Assembly: GCF_001581005.1 (NCBI RefSeq)
Contig: NZ_LHZV01000055.1
Location: 1 to 64,000 of the forward strand
Length of the DNA: 64,000 nt
Reading direction: 5' to 3'
Source of the DNA: Acetobacter orleanensis
GTDB taxonomy: Bacteria; Pseudomonadota; Alphaproteobacteria; Acetobacterales; Acetobacteraceae
Of this stretch, positions 35,182 through 44,382 are shown piece after piece (position 1 is the first letter of the stretch; the number at the start of each line of letters is the position of its first letter). The notes under the pieces were generated by a model, which did not search any database, was not told the DNA's origin, and worked only from the letters and a program-made list of their open reading frames with translations. Both the position numbers and the translations under genes were made by a program.

Positions 35182-37476
35182 ATGGATATCGCTTTTTCCC
35201 GTCCGGCATTACGCCGCTGGCCGCTCTGGCATGTCGCGCTGCTGGTGCTGCTGCCTGTTCTCGTCCATCTGCCGGAGCTGATTGGTCCTTTTCTGCCGGG
35301 GCATATCACGTCAGACCCGCTCTCTATCCTGTCCGTCGCCACCACCACCCGGCGGGATTGGCTGGAAGGGGGGCTGCTGCCCGGTCTGCCCGGATGGATT
35401 GACGGCTGCGCGGGCGTTATTGTCCAAGCGTTAGGCCATCTTGTTGCTTCTGATTGGCGGCAGGGCATTTTGCCATGGTGGAACCCCTACAGCGGGGTGG
35501 GTATGCCGCTCGCGGGCGAGTATCAGCCTGCTGCGTTCTTCTTCCCCTTTGTGCTGCTATTAGGGCTGCCCGGCGGGCTGCTGCTGATGAAAATCGCCCT
35601 GCAAATTGTTGCCGGTGTGGCGATGTATGCGTTCTTACGGGCGTTACGGCTGGATGGGCGCGCCGTGCTGGTGGGCGCGGTTTTGTATGCGTTTAACGGC
35701 ACATATGCATGGGCATCTGACGGACCAAGCCAGCCACTCGCGTTTTTGCCACTGGTCCTGTTTGGTATTGAGCAGGCCAGATTTCATAAGGGCCTAGGGG
35801 GGTGGGGCTGGCTGAGCGTTGGGTTAGGGTATTTGCTGCTCTCGGGTTTTCCGGAAACTGCATTTCTGGTTGGTACGCTGGGTTTGTGTTGGGCTGTCCT
35901 GCGACTTGTTCAGCAGCCTGCGTCTGCGCGGCTTTCTTTTGCATTGCGTATTCTGGCTGGAGGAAGTGCCGCACTTTTACTGGCGGCGCCACAGATTATC
36001 GCGTTTGCAGATTTTCTGCGCGAAGCATGGGTTGGCCCGCATGCGGGGATGATGGATGTCAGTTTGCCGCGTTCAAGCTGGCTGATGGCGCTTTTCCCTT
36101 ACGTTAACGGGTTGTTTTTTTACGGCCATGCTGAACAGCTTGACGCATGGTGGGCCATGGGTGGCTATACTGGTCTGGTCGTGCCTTTTCTGGCGCTGGT
36201 GGCTCTGTTTGGAAAACGCGAGCGCCCAGCCCGGTTGATGTTGGCAGCATATGTGCTGGTGTGTGTGGGCAAGCAGGCCAATCTGCCGGGTATCACGCAA
36301 CTGGTAGATGCTCTGCCCGGTGTGGGGCGCACTGTGTTTTATCGGCTGTGCTTTCCGGCAGAGCAGGCGGCTCTTCTGATACTGGCTCTGCTCGGGCTGG
36401 ATGATCTGTGCTGTGCCACGTCAGGGGTACACGCCGTGCAGGTCAGGGAATATTTCAAACGGCCGGTAGTGTGGGCAGGAGCCATCCTGACCGCAGTTAT
36501 CTGCGGCGTCTGGTGGTTGAATGCGCCCACACGTGCGGCCTTGCGCACGTATAGTCATGGTCCGGTTCCCTCATGGGGGTATGAGGTCGCGTCTGTCCTG
36601 TTCGGCGGCATGACGGTTGCGCTGTGTGTGGCGGGCTTGCTGAGGGCAGGCCGCCGGATGACGGCGCGGGGGCGTGTGACGCTTGTCAGCGCGGGGCTGC
36701 TGGGGGAAGCGCTGGTGTTATTCTGTGTGCCCCTTGTATGCATGCGGCCTGCCTTGCCGCGTAATGTGCCATTGCTGCAAACCGTACAACGGGAACTGGG
36801 GTTGCAGCGTTTCCTGTCTATGGGCGTGATTGCCCCGAATTACGGGGCCTATTTCCGCCTGCCGTCGCTCAACCATAACGGTGTGCCCATGCCCAGCGCA
36901 TGGGTTGAGCGTATGCAGCACGATTTTGGCCCGGATGTGAATCCGGTAACGTTTGACGGCATTACGCCCAACCGCCCGGATGGACAGTTCTTTCTGGCGG
37001 AAACGCTCGCCAAAAGACCAGAAATTTTTGAAAAGCTGGGTGTGGCGCTCGCCCTTGTGCCGCATGGTTTTCCGTTGCCGGGCAGCGAGGCGCTTGCGCC
37101 TGAAAACCGCCTGAAGCTGCTGTATTCTGATGCCTCAGCCGATGTCTATCGCCTACCACATGCGGCCCCGTATTTTGAGGCAGGTGCTGGATGTAGCGTG
37201 CAGGCAGAGAGCCGGACGCAAGTGCGTACACAGTGCGCGGCTCCGTCTTTTCTTGTCCGGCGGGAGTTGATGATGGCGGGTTGGACCGCCACCCTCAATG
37301 GCCACTCTGTCGTACCGATGTTTGAGGATGGTTTGTTTGAACGCATCCTTCTGCCAGCAGGGCAGGCGGATATCCGGTTCAACTTTACGCCGCCGTTTAT
37401 GGTGTGGGGGTGGGCAGATTTTATGGCAGGTCTGGCTCTGCTGGGGTTGGGGTTTGCCAAAAAAAGGACCTGCTAA
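35182..37476 (+). CDS. YfhO-like GT-C membrane glycosyltransferase
   Basis: 764-residue membrane protein with about 12-14 helices. It has the YfhO pattern: an early periplasmic loop with LPWWNPYSGVGMPLAGEYQ (about residues 96-114), LSGFPETAFL, and a soluble beta-rich C-terminal part with AGWTATLNGHSVVP and FERILLPAGQADIRFNF before a final helix (FMAGLALLGLGF). Relatives move sugars from polyprenyl carriers onto teichoic acid or other envelope polymers; the acceptor here is unknown. Its last 25 codons and 3' flank are duplicated as a remnant at 40345-40440, showing that a second copy once existed downstream of the next gene. Confidence 0.75.
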   Translation: MDIAFSRPALRRWPLWHVALLVLLPVLVHLPELIGPFLPGHITSDPLSILSVATTTRRDWLEGGLLPGLPGWIDGCAGVIVQALGHLVASDWRQGILPWWNPYSGVGMPLAGEYQPAAFFFPFVLLLGLPGGLLLMKIALQIVAGVAMYAFLRALRLDGRAVLVGAVLYAFNGTYAWASDGPSQPLAFLPLVLFGIEQARFHKGLGGWGWLSVGLGYLLLSGFPETAFLVGTLGLCWAVLRLVQQPASARLSFALRILAGGSAALLLAAPQIIAFADFLREAWVGPHAGMMDVSLPRSSWLMALFPYVNGLFFYGHAEQLDAWWAMGGYTGLVVPFLALVALFGKRERPARLMLAAYVLVCVGKQANLPGITQLVDALPGVGRTVFYRLCFPAEQAALLILALLGLDDLCCATSGVHAVQVREYFKRPVVWAGAILTAVICGVWWLNAPTRAALRTYSHGPVPSWGYEVASVLFGGMTVALCVAGLLRAGRRMTARGRVTLVSAGLLGEALVLFCVPLVCMRPALPRNVPLLQTVQRELGLQRFLSMGVIAPNYGAYFRLPSLNHNGVPMPSAWVERMQHDFGPDVNPVTFDGITPNRPDGQFFLAETLAKRPEIFEKLGVALALVPHGFPLPGSEALAPENRLKLLYSDASADVYRLPHAAPYFEAGAGCSVQAESRTQVRTQCAAPSFLVRRELMMAGWTATLNGHSVVPMFEDGLFERILLPAGQADIRFNFTPPFMVWGWADFMAGLALLGLGFAKKRTC

Positions 37477-37547
37477 CCCGGAAACGTGAGTGGGAGAGGG
37501 AACAAGGGCGCTTGATCAAAGCGGAGCAGCCATGCATAGTCTGAATT

Positions 37548-37562
37548 TGCGAATCATTATCA
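37548..37562. promoter_or_regulatory. Fur-like box upstream of the second siderophore receptor
   Basis: TGCGAATCATTATCA matches 12 of 15 positions of the palindrome at 57941-57955. It lies 58 bases before the receptor ATG. Confidence 0.5.
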
Positions 37563-37619
37563 TCCGCTGTTACTGCACAGTGTCTTCAGGCTCTTAATTT
37601 ATAACAGGCTGCTTTTCCC

Positions 37620-40004
37620 ATGCGTAAACACACATTCCGGCGGCTTTCTCCGGCACCTCTGGCTTTTGGTCTGGCTCTGGGATGTGGCTCGGCCTTTCCT
37701 GCCATGGCTGCCGACGATTCAACGGGAAAAGAGCCCGCTCTGCCCCCGCGCACGCCTGCTGATACCGCCAATCAGGCCGCTCATCCGCAGGCTGTTTTGG
37801 CCAACCCCAAAGGCCACGGTCCTGAGATGGTCAAGGCAGAGGACGGCACCGAGGCCGAAAGCTGGGTGGTAACATCCTCCCCCATGAACACGCTGCGCAC
37901 GCCCATTGGCATCAGCCGTATGCCGCAGGATGTGCTGCACACACCGCAGACGATTGACGTGGTGCCGCAACTCCTGATGCAGCAGCAGAACGTTAAGTCA
38001 CTGGATGAAGCCCTTAAAAACGTGCCGGGTATTACGGCATCCGTGGGTGAGGGCGAAGGCGGAATGGCAGGGGATCAGTTCCTTATCCGTGGCTTTGCCG
38101 CGCAGAACGATATTTATGAAAATGGTTTGCGGGACTTTGGTGTTTATACCCGTGATTCTTTTGATTATGACCACATAACGGTTATCAAAGGGCCGTCTTC
38201 TCAGGTGTTTGGCAACGGCACGACCGGGGGAGCCATTAACATCACCACCAAAACTCCCAATGATCAGAACCATGTTGGGGCCAGTTTCTCCGGCGGGAGT
38301 GGCGCGTATTATCGCGGCACGCTGGATGTTACCCGCAAAATTACCGATACCATTGCCGTTCGGGTGACAGGCATGGGGAACGAGAACGATATGGTCGGGC
38401 GGGATGCTGTTTCTTCCCACCGCTGGGGCATTGCGCCGTCCATTATTTTTGGTCTTGGCAAAAAAGTAAACTATACGGTGGAATACTTCCACCAGACCGA
38501 TAATCGTATTCCAGACTATGGGGTGCCTGTGGTGACAAAACCCGGCGCGGCTTATGGCAGGCCGGTTACGGAATACGGTGTGCGGCGTACTACTTGGTAT
38601 GGCACGACTTTTGATCAGGATAATTCCAACGTCGATATGCTGACGGGCCGCTTGAAGTGGGAAGTAAACCCGTACGTTACTGTTTACAATGATACACGCG
38701 GTGGTCTGTATAGCCGGTATTTCTCGGCATCTCAGGAAGACTGTAACGCGGCCTGCACCAGTGCCTTGTTCTCATCCCACCCGCAAACAGCGCAGGTTTC
38801 CCGTATTGGCGGGCTTGGCGGCCCTAATCCGTACCAGCAGGATGACTGGTCCGTGCAGAATGTCTCCTCCGCCGTGGCAAATTTTAATACTGGCACTATC
38901 AAACACCAGATGATTGCCGGGGTGGATATTGAGCATGTTTATGATCGCCGCCAGAATTACGCCTACAACAATCCCGGAGCGCGCCGCTGGGCTAACCTAC
39001 TGAACCCGGCAGCTTATATTCCGGGGCTGGATGTTGGTGTGGGGTCTTTGCATCCGGATAATCTGGTGAATATTCCTAATGGTGTAGGCCGTAAGGAATG
39101 GAAAACGAGTGCGGCGACAGATGTTGGCGCATTCTTTTCAGAACAGGCTTGGCTGGCCCCGTGGTTTTCAGTCAAGGCTGGTTTCCGGTGGGATCACTGG
39201 AGCAGTAATTATAGTGCCACGGGCGGTGTGGCGACAACGGCAGACACGCATCTGAGCCAGAATCAGGATACTTTCAACCCGAATGTGAGCCTGATGTACA
39301 CGCCGAATGACCATACGATGGTCTATTTCAACTGGGCTGAATCCACCACGCCGCTGGGCCTTTATGTGACCAACAGTTCCGAGCCACTTTCGCCCAAAAA
39401 CTCGAAATTTGCGCCGGAACGCAGCAGGTTATACGAATTGGGCGCAAAATATTCCGCGTTTCACGACCGGATTGGTTTTACAGCGTCCGTCTTCCGGCTG
39501 GAAAAAGGCAACTCTCTGCTGACAGACCCCGGCAATGGCAGCGTTATTAACTCTGGCGATACCCAGCGCAACCAAGGGATAGAACTCAGTGCTTCCGGCC
39601 AGATTCTGAAAAATTGGAACGTCATTGCGACCTACGCCCGCTACGATAGTGAAACAACAGGTGGCACACCGGCTGACATTGGCAAGCAGGTTCAGTATGT
39701 GCCCCGCAATCAGGCAACGGTGTGGACGACGTATGAAATTGCCCCCAAAAAACCGTACAACCTGACTGTGGGTGGCGGCGTGACATGGCGGGAAGGCGTG
39801 TTTCTGGACCCAGCCAATACGGCCCGCGTCCCGGCAAACGTAGAGTTTGATGCCGTTGTATCCCACCAGTTTGGCCCACACTGGAAAGTGGCGATGAATG
39901 GCTACAACCTCGATAACCGCCTGAATTACGGCAACCTGTTTGCCAACCGCGTTACGCCGTCTATCGGCCGGGCATTTTTGTTTAATCTTTCTATGACATA
40001 CTAA
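37620..40004 (+). CDS. TonB-dependent siderophore receptor (Fiu-like)
   Basis: 794-residue outer-membrane receptor, probably for a catecholate-type iron chelate. Signal peptide to about residue 31 (AFPAMAA), then a Pro/Ala-rich stretch, plug at about 95-230 (SRMPQDVLHTPQTIDVVPQ, FLIRGFAAQNDIYENGLRD, VIKGPSSQVFGNGTTGGAIN), barrel to the end (RAFLFNLSMTY). An extracellular loop has a close cysteine pair (EDCNAACTS). It is a clear paralogue of the receptor at 58002-60392, with shared plug and loop motifs. It lies between the intact YfhO-like gene and that gene's remnant, so it may have been part of the same duplicated segment. A Fur-like box precedes it and a hairpin follows. Confidence 0.9.
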   Translation: MRKHTFRRLSPAPLAFGLALGCGSAFPAMAADDSTGKEPALPPRTPADTANQAAHPQAVLANPKGHGPEMVKAEDGTEAESWVVTSSPMNTLRTPIGISRMPQDVLHTPQTIDVVPQLLMQQQNVKSLDEALKNVPGITASVGEGEGGMAGDQFLIRGFAAQNDIYENGLRDFGVYTRDSFDYDHITVIKGPSSQVFGNGTTGGAINITTKTPNDQNHVGASFSGGSGAYYRGTLDVTRKITDTIAVRVTGMGNENDMVGRDAVSSHRWGIAPSIIFGLGKKVNYTVEYFHQTDNRIPDYGVPVVTKPGAAYGRPVTEYGVRRTTWYGTTFDQDNSNVDMLTGRLKWEVNPYVTVYNDTRGGLYSRYFSASQEDCNAACTSALFSSHPQTAQVSRIGGLGGPNPYQQDDWSVQNVSSAVANFNTGTIKHQMIAGVDIEHVYDRRQNYAYNNPGARRWANLLNPAAYIPGLDVGVGSLHPDNLVNIPNGVGRKEWKTSAATDVGAFFSEQAWLAPWFSVKAGFRWDHWSSNYSATGGVATTADTHLSQNQDTFNPNVSLMYTPNDHTMVYFNWAESTTPLGLYVTNSSEPLSPKNSKFAPERSRLYELGAKYSAFHDRIGFTASVFRLEKGNSLLTDPGNGSVINSGDTQRNQGIELSASGQILKNWNVIATYARYDSETTGGTPADIGKQVQYVPRNQATVWTTYEIAPKKPYNLTVGGGVTWREGVFLDPANTARVPANVEFDAVVSHQFGPHWKVAMNGYNLDNRLNYGNLFANRVTPSIGRAFLFNLSMTY

Positions 40005-40007
40005 GTA

Positions 40008-40058
40008 AAAATCAGAACAGAGCGCACCTAATGTGCATGTTGCGTGCCCTCTGATTTT
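40008..40058 (+). terminator. Hairpin after the siderophore receptor gene
   Basis: AAAATCAGA (40008-40016) pairs with TCTGATTTT (40050-40058), with an inner GCGCAC/GTGC pairing. The T-rich right arm fits a terminator for the receptor gene. Confidence 0.6.
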
Positions 40059-40067
40059 GCATGCTAA

Positions 40068-40344
40068 TACCAAGGGCTATCACCTTTGACCTTTATGAGT
40101 CCATTTTCTGAGGCCGATGGAACGGATGGTTTTGGGGAGAGCGACGAGATGGAGGGTTCTAAAAACCTCATTTTACATTTTCTGAATATAGCAATATCAA
40201 TGGGTTACAACTTTCACACAGGCGGAAAAGGAGGGTTTTTAGAACCCTCCAGATTGTTCCACGCGGCATTGATGATGTGGCCTATGTCATTGAAGACGGT
40301 GTTGGCTAGCCAGTTAGAGACCTCTAACTTTAAATCGCTGTTAA
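40068..40344 (-). mobile_element. 3' relic of an IS630-family transposase gene, interrupted by a MITE
   Basis: If bases 40151-40254 (the MITE plus one AGAT copy) are removed, the minus strand reads one open frame to a stop at 40080-40082. It encodes EVSNWLANTVFNDIGHII, then NAAWNNLVALPKTIRSIG, then LRKWTHKGQR. This resembles the C-terminal end of IS630-type transposases (pattern NWLSNRVF ... AWNKL ... IMSIGLRDWAH). The rest of the transposase is absent and the fragment abuts the YfhO remnant near 40344. A TA at 40068-40069 next to CCAAGGGC may be the original IS end. Family assignment is from memory of the motif. Confidence 0.65.
40151..40250. mobile_element. 100-bp MITE with IS5-type terminal inverted repeats
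   Basis: Begins GGAGGGTTCTAAAAACC and ends with the exact inverse (GGTTTTTAGAACCCTCC), so the terminal repeats are at least 17 bp. It is flanked by AGAT on both sides (40147-40150 and 40251-40254), a 4-bp target duplication. Excision of the element with one AGAT restores the reading frame of the transposase relic around it, which independently supports the boundaries. There is no coding capacity. The ends resemble the IS5 relic end at 3568-3585, so an IS5-type transposase probably moved it. Confidence 0.85.
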
Positions 40345-40425
40345 TGGGGTGCGGGTTTTCTGGCAGGTCTGACTCTGCTGGGGCTGGGGTTTGGCAAAAA
40401 TAGGCGTATCGGCCCGGATTTGTGA
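40345..40425 (+). pseudogene. 3' remnant of a second YfhO-like gene
   Basis: Encodes WGAGFLAGLTLLGLGFGKNR and a few more residues before TGA at 40423-40425. This matches the end of the intact gene at 35182-37476 (WGWADFMAGLALLGLGFAKK). The match goes on into the 3' flank (GTGAGTGGG...GGGAGAG) to about 40440. Everything upstream is lost and replaced by the IS630 relic. Confidence 0.8.
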
Positions 40426-40520
40426 GTGGGTAAGGGAGAGGGGCTAGTTCCTTACCGCGTCGTATCTGGAGAATCCGAAAAAAAGGAGAGAGTTTTTACT
40501 CTCTTCCTTTTGTCATATTG

Positions 40521-42050
40521 TTAACATTGCGATTGGAACGCGACCGTAATCCGATTTTCTGTAAACGATGTTGCGACGTGACATGTTTTCATAGTAGGGA
40601 CGAATTTATTTCCTAGGTTGTATGCATTATCTAAGTCATAATTTATATTATTCATTTTTAAAAAGCCTCTTGAATACCAATCGTAGTTTCTTCCTAGACC
40701 TTGCGTTGTCATAAATTTAGCGATTAAAGGATGAACAGCCTTTTTGACATTCATAGAAGATGTGGAGGGATTATCATTAAGGAAAGTAAGTTTTGTTTGT
40801 GCGTTCGTTGTATAATGCGCGAGATGAAATTCTATTTCTTTTATCGCATCACCATCGTGTATAAACTCTTGTTTTAGATAATTCCCAAAAGAAAATGAAA
40901 GAGCAAGCGTGGGTATTATTTGTATGACACAAAGTGATGCTGCCAAGAATTGATATGCAGGCTTACATGATATGGAAACTAAAATTAAAGGAGCTGAAAT
41001 CACGAAACCGAACGTACCTAGCAAGACGCGGGGCTGAATGTCAGGGTTTTTCAGGAATACGGTTAAACTTAGAGCGCAAAGTATGATGATACCTATTCCG
41101 CTGATATAGGCTGCTAGACGAACCCAGATATTAGTCAGATTTTCAGATTTAGGTTTGCGAATGATAAAGATAATTCCTAAAAAATAAATAATAGAATAAG
41201 AAATAATGCAAATATGCATTAAATTTCCATGATAAAAATTAAAAATAAGATGACAAGATGTTTTGATGTTATTTTTTAAATAAATAATACCTTCATGATC
41301 AAAATTAATATGCTGTGACATGTTAATGTAAATAAATCTTAGATAATATGGAGCTATAATTTTTGTATAGGTCAGATAAGAAAAAATGACTGTTATTGCG
41401 CGGTATATTTGTTGACGAATATTAATATTTCCTCTTAGAGCTGAAATGCATAAATTTATTGACATTAAAGAAATTATTAAATTTAAAGCAGCTTGATAAA
41501 AACAAAGTGCAGATAATAAAAAAACGAATATTGGAATTTCTGATAAAATACGGGGCTTTTTTTCTCTTTTAAGGGCGACTATTATTGCTAGACTTAATGA
41601 AATATACATTGGAAGTGAGTCGTATTTATAAGAAAAATTTGATATAAAAAACGGATTTAAAATAAATGCAGAACATAATATAATTTTTGTAGTTTTATTG
41701 CAGTTTTCTGGAAATAATTTCATTATAAAAGTGCAGCAAAAAACAAACAATACCATACCCAAGATAACAGGTAGGGGAGTGCTGTCGGCCAGAAGACGAT
41801 TTTGATTGAGCGCCCGCATGGTCCACACCACTAATGGTCGACCGTTGTAATACCACCAATAAGCATCTCCAGTTGATGACCTGAATATATCATCATTATA
41901 ATCAGCATCAGAAAGAATTCTTGGAAGTATATAAATAAAAGATATTAAATATAAAAATATAAACTCGTATTTAAATTCTAAAAAACACTTCCTAAATTTT
42001 TCCATTTTATTTTCCATATTGTATTTTGTCGTCATTTTTCTGAATTCCAT
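40521..42050 (-). CDS. GtrII-like integral membrane glycosyltransferase
   Basis: 509 residues with about 11-12 helices and strongly AT-rich codons (many Ile, Asn, Lys), unlike the neighbours, which points to horizontal transfer. Motifs shared with the orphan copy at 14449-15924 are DADYNDDIFRSS near residue 50 and SNFSYKYDSLPM near 137. The family transfers glucosyl groups from undecaprenyl-phosphate-glucose to surface polysaccharide outside the inner membrane. The neighbouring gene, 5 bases upstream, is a GtrB-like enzyme that would make that donor. Several ATG codons occur in the first 16 residues, so the start is uncertain. Confidence 0.75.
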   Translation of the reverse strand: MEFRKMTTKYNMENKMEKFRKCFLEFKYEFIFLYLISFIYILPRILSDADYNDDIFRSSTGDAYWWYYNGRPLVVWTMRALNQNRLLADSTPLPVILGMVLFVFCCTFIMKLFPENCNKTTKIILCSAFILNPFFISNFSYKYDSLPMYISLSLAIIVALKREKKPRILSEIPIFVFLLSALCFYQAALNLIISLMSINLCISALRGNINIRQQIYRAITVIFSYLTYTKIIAPYYLRFIYINMSQHINFDHEGIIYLKNNIKTSCHLIFNFYHGNLMHICIISYSIIYFLGIIFIIRKPKSENLTNIWVRLAAYISGIGIIILCALSLTVFLKNPDIQPRVLLGTFGFVISAPLILVSISCKPAYQFLAASLCVIQIIPTLALSFSFGNYLKQEFIHDGDAIKEIEFHLAHYTTNAQTKLTFLNDNPSTSSMNVKKAVHPLIAKFMTTQGLGRNYDWYSRGFLKMNNINYDLDNAYNLGNKFVPTMKTCHVATSFTENRITVAFQSQC

Positions 42051-42055
42051 AAAAT

Positions 42056-43024
42056 TTATGAAAGGGAAGTGGGGGAATTTTGATGGATTTTTCTTACAAG
42101 ATATATGGGACGCTGCTTGGTTTCCATGTAAATGCGACCTATATATTCTCCAAGCATACCAATACTGATAATCTGAATGCTACCAAAAAATGTCACGGCA
42201 AAGAAGATGGAGGCATAGCCGGGTACGGAATTTCCCAGAAAGAGAGTGCGGCCCACAATAAACAGGCCATAAAGAAGGGCCAGCAGTGCCCCGATAGAGC
42301 CAAGATATGTCCAGATGCGGATGGGGAGTGTTGAAAAGCTAGTCAGGCCTTCTAACGCGAAGTTCCATAAGGCAAGCCCCGAGAACTTGGTTTCCCCAGC
42401 GTTACGGGCGGCGCGGACATAATCCAGCGTGACGGTACGGAACCCGACCCATGCGAACAGCCCTTTCATAAAGCGCTGGCGTTCTGGAAGTTGCTGGAGT
42501 GCATCTACTACGCAGCGGTCCATCAATCGAAAATCTCCAACATTGGAAGGAATTTTGATTTTGGAGAGTTTGTTATGCAGGGAGTAAAACCAAGAGGCTG
42601 TCAGGCGTTTGGCGGCACTGTCTGTTGAACGGTCAACGCGCCGCCCCAGCACAACTTCGGCCCCTTGCCGCCACGCCTGTATCATATCGGGAATAAGCTC
42701 GGGGGGATCTTGCAGATCAGCATCAATTATGATGATAGCGGCACCCGTTGCAGAATCTAGCCCCGCCGTCATTGCGGCTTCTTTGCCGAAATTGCGGGAT
42801 AACTCCACCACCCGAAAGCGGCTGTCCTGCGATGCAAGCGCGATCAGCCGTTTGAGTGTATCGTCCTTGCTGCCGTCATCCACACAAACAATTTCCCACT
42901 CCGTATCGGAGAGGGTGGAAAGGACCGGCAGAATGCCCTGCGCAAAGAGGTCAACGCTTTCCCCTTCGTTATAAAACGGTACAACTAAAGAAATTAAGCT
43001 TGGCATTGATGACCTGCTACCCAT
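42056..43024 (-). CDS. GtrB-like polyprenyl-phosphate glycosyltransferase
   Basis: 322 residues: a GT-A family 2 domain (SLVVPFYNEGESV, CVDDGSKDDTL, IDADLQDPPELIPDM) followed by two C-terminal helices (about residues 235-260 and 268-295) and the typical ending GEYIGRIYMETKQRP. Such enzymes load a sugar, often glucose, onto undecaprenyl phosphate at the cytoplasmic face. It is directly followed by the GtrII-like gene, making a donor-synthesis/transfer pair. ATG 43006 (MPSLISLVV) has an AGCAGGT site and is a good alternative start. No GtrA flippase gene lies in the cluster. Confidence 0.85.
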   Translation of the reverse strand: MGSRSSMPSLISLVVPFYNEGESVDLFAQGILPVLSTLSDTEWEIVCVDDGSKDDTLKRLIALASQDSRFRVVELSRNFGKEAAMTAGLDSATGAAIIIIDADLQDPPELIPDMIQAWRQGAEVVLGRRVDRSTDSAAKRLTASWFYSLHNKLSKIKIPSNVGDFRLMDRCVVDALQQLPERQRFMKGLFAWVGFRTVTLDYVRAARNAGETKFSGLALWNFALEGLTSFSTLPIRIWTYLGSIGALLALLYGLFIVGRTLFLGNSVPGYASIFFAVTFFGSIQIISIGMLGEYIGRIYMETKQRPIYLVRKIHQNSPTSLS

Positions 43025-43224
43025 GACGACGACATTTCAAAGTGCATTCTGCCAGAATAAGAAAGCGCTGTTTTATTAGAAAAATTTGGTCTCGCAGATA
43101 CGCGCGGACTATGCCGCATTGGACTGGCGCGGGCAACTATAAGAACTGGCAAGATACTTCTTGTTTTCAGTTTCATAAGAAAGATTTGTTGTTTAAAAAT
43201 GTCAGAAGTTAAAAATGCAACGTA

Positions 43225-44208
43225 TTAATCTGCTGTTCCGCCTATAAAGCTTTCTACGTGAAAGCGCGGGCGGTGCTTTGTTTCCAGATAAATCTTGCCA
43301 ATATACTCGCCGATTACACCCAGAGAGAGCATCTGGACGCCTCCCATGAAGAAAACGGAGAGAATAAGGGACGGCCATCCTGCTGTGGTGGCACCGTTGA
43401 ATTTTTGCACCAGTACAGCCAAACCCGCAGCCAGAGAGAGCAGGCAGATGCAAAGGCCCAGCACCGCAATCAGCCGTAAAGGCGCTGTGGTTGTGGAGGT
43501 GATACCTTCCACAGCGAGGGCCACCATTTTACGGAAGGGGTATTTGGAAACGCCTGCCGTGCGGAGCCCTCTGGTATAGCTGATTTCAGTGGACGGGAAG
43601 CCAACCAAAGGCACAAGGCCACGCAGATAGGTGTTGCGTTCTGTATAGTGCAGGAGGGCGGTAAGCGCACGGTGACTAAGCAGTCGGAAGTCTGCATGGT
43701 TGGGTATTTGCCGCACTTTCATGGCGGTCATCAGCCTGTAAAAACTCTCTGCCGTGGCACGCTTGAACCATGAGTCCGTCTGTCGGCTTTCCCGTACGCC
43801 ATACACAACATCATATCCAGCCCGGTAGGCCTCAACCATGCGGGGGATGGCCTGAATGTCATCCTGAAGGTCGGCGTCAATGCTGAGAATGGCGTCCGCT
43901 TGCCGGACTGCGGTTTCCAGTCCTGCCAGCAGCGCGGACTGGTGGCCCACGTTGCGGGAGAGTTTCAAGCCCTGCACATGCTGATTTTTAGCGCAGGCGT
44001 TTTTGATCTGCGCCCATGTTGCGTCCCGGCTGCCATCATCTACAAAGAGAAGAAAGCTGTCCGGTTGGACCGCCTGCTCCTGCACCATGGTATCAAGCAG
44101 GTGGCTCAGCTCCCGTTGGCAATACGCAAAAACCTCGTCTTCATTGTAGCAGGGCACCACAATGGCAAGTCGGGGTTTGTTACGCGGCGTTGCGGGCAAG
44201 GCTAGCAT
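43225..44208 (-). CDS. Second GtrB/DPM-like polyprenyl-phosphate glycosyltransferase
   Basis: 327 residues from ATG 44208 (MLALPATPRNKP); a TTG at 44226 is an alternative. GT2 domain with LAIVVPCYNEDEV, FVDDGSRDATW and SIDADLQDDIQAIP, then two helices and GEYIGKIYLETKHRP. It parallels the neighbour at 42056-43024 in build but has different loops, so the two may use different sugars. About 200 bases separate them. Its GC content is ordinary, in contrast to the AT-rich GtrII gene. Confidence 0.85.
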   Translation of the reverse strand: MLALPATPRNKPRLAIVVPCYNEDEVFAYCQRELSHLLDTMVQEQAVQPDSFLLFVDDGSRDATWAQIKNACAKNQHVQGLKLSRNVGHQSALLAGLETAVRQADAILSIDADLQDDIQAIPRMVEAYRAGYDVVYGVRESRQTDSWFKRATAESFYRLMTAMKVRQIPNHADFRLLSHRALTALLHYTERNTYLRGLVPLVGFPSTEISYTRGLRTAGVSKYPFRKMVALAVEGITSTTTAPLRLIAVLGLCICLLSLAAGLAVLVQKFNGATTAGWPSLILSVFFMGGVQMLSLGVIGEYIGKIYLETKHRPRFHVESFIGGTAD

Positions 44209-44382
44209 CAAAAAACAAGCTTTCAATTTGGTCAGAAAACAAAAACTTCTTTAAGATAGAGAATATCATTTTCTGCACCACTTTGCGATAGCTGCTTCTC
44301 AGGGGAATTTCTGAAAAAATAGTCTCGTGGGAAAGAAGAATGTAAGATTTTTAGAAATCAAATTCTTCTGTATCCCCGTTTT

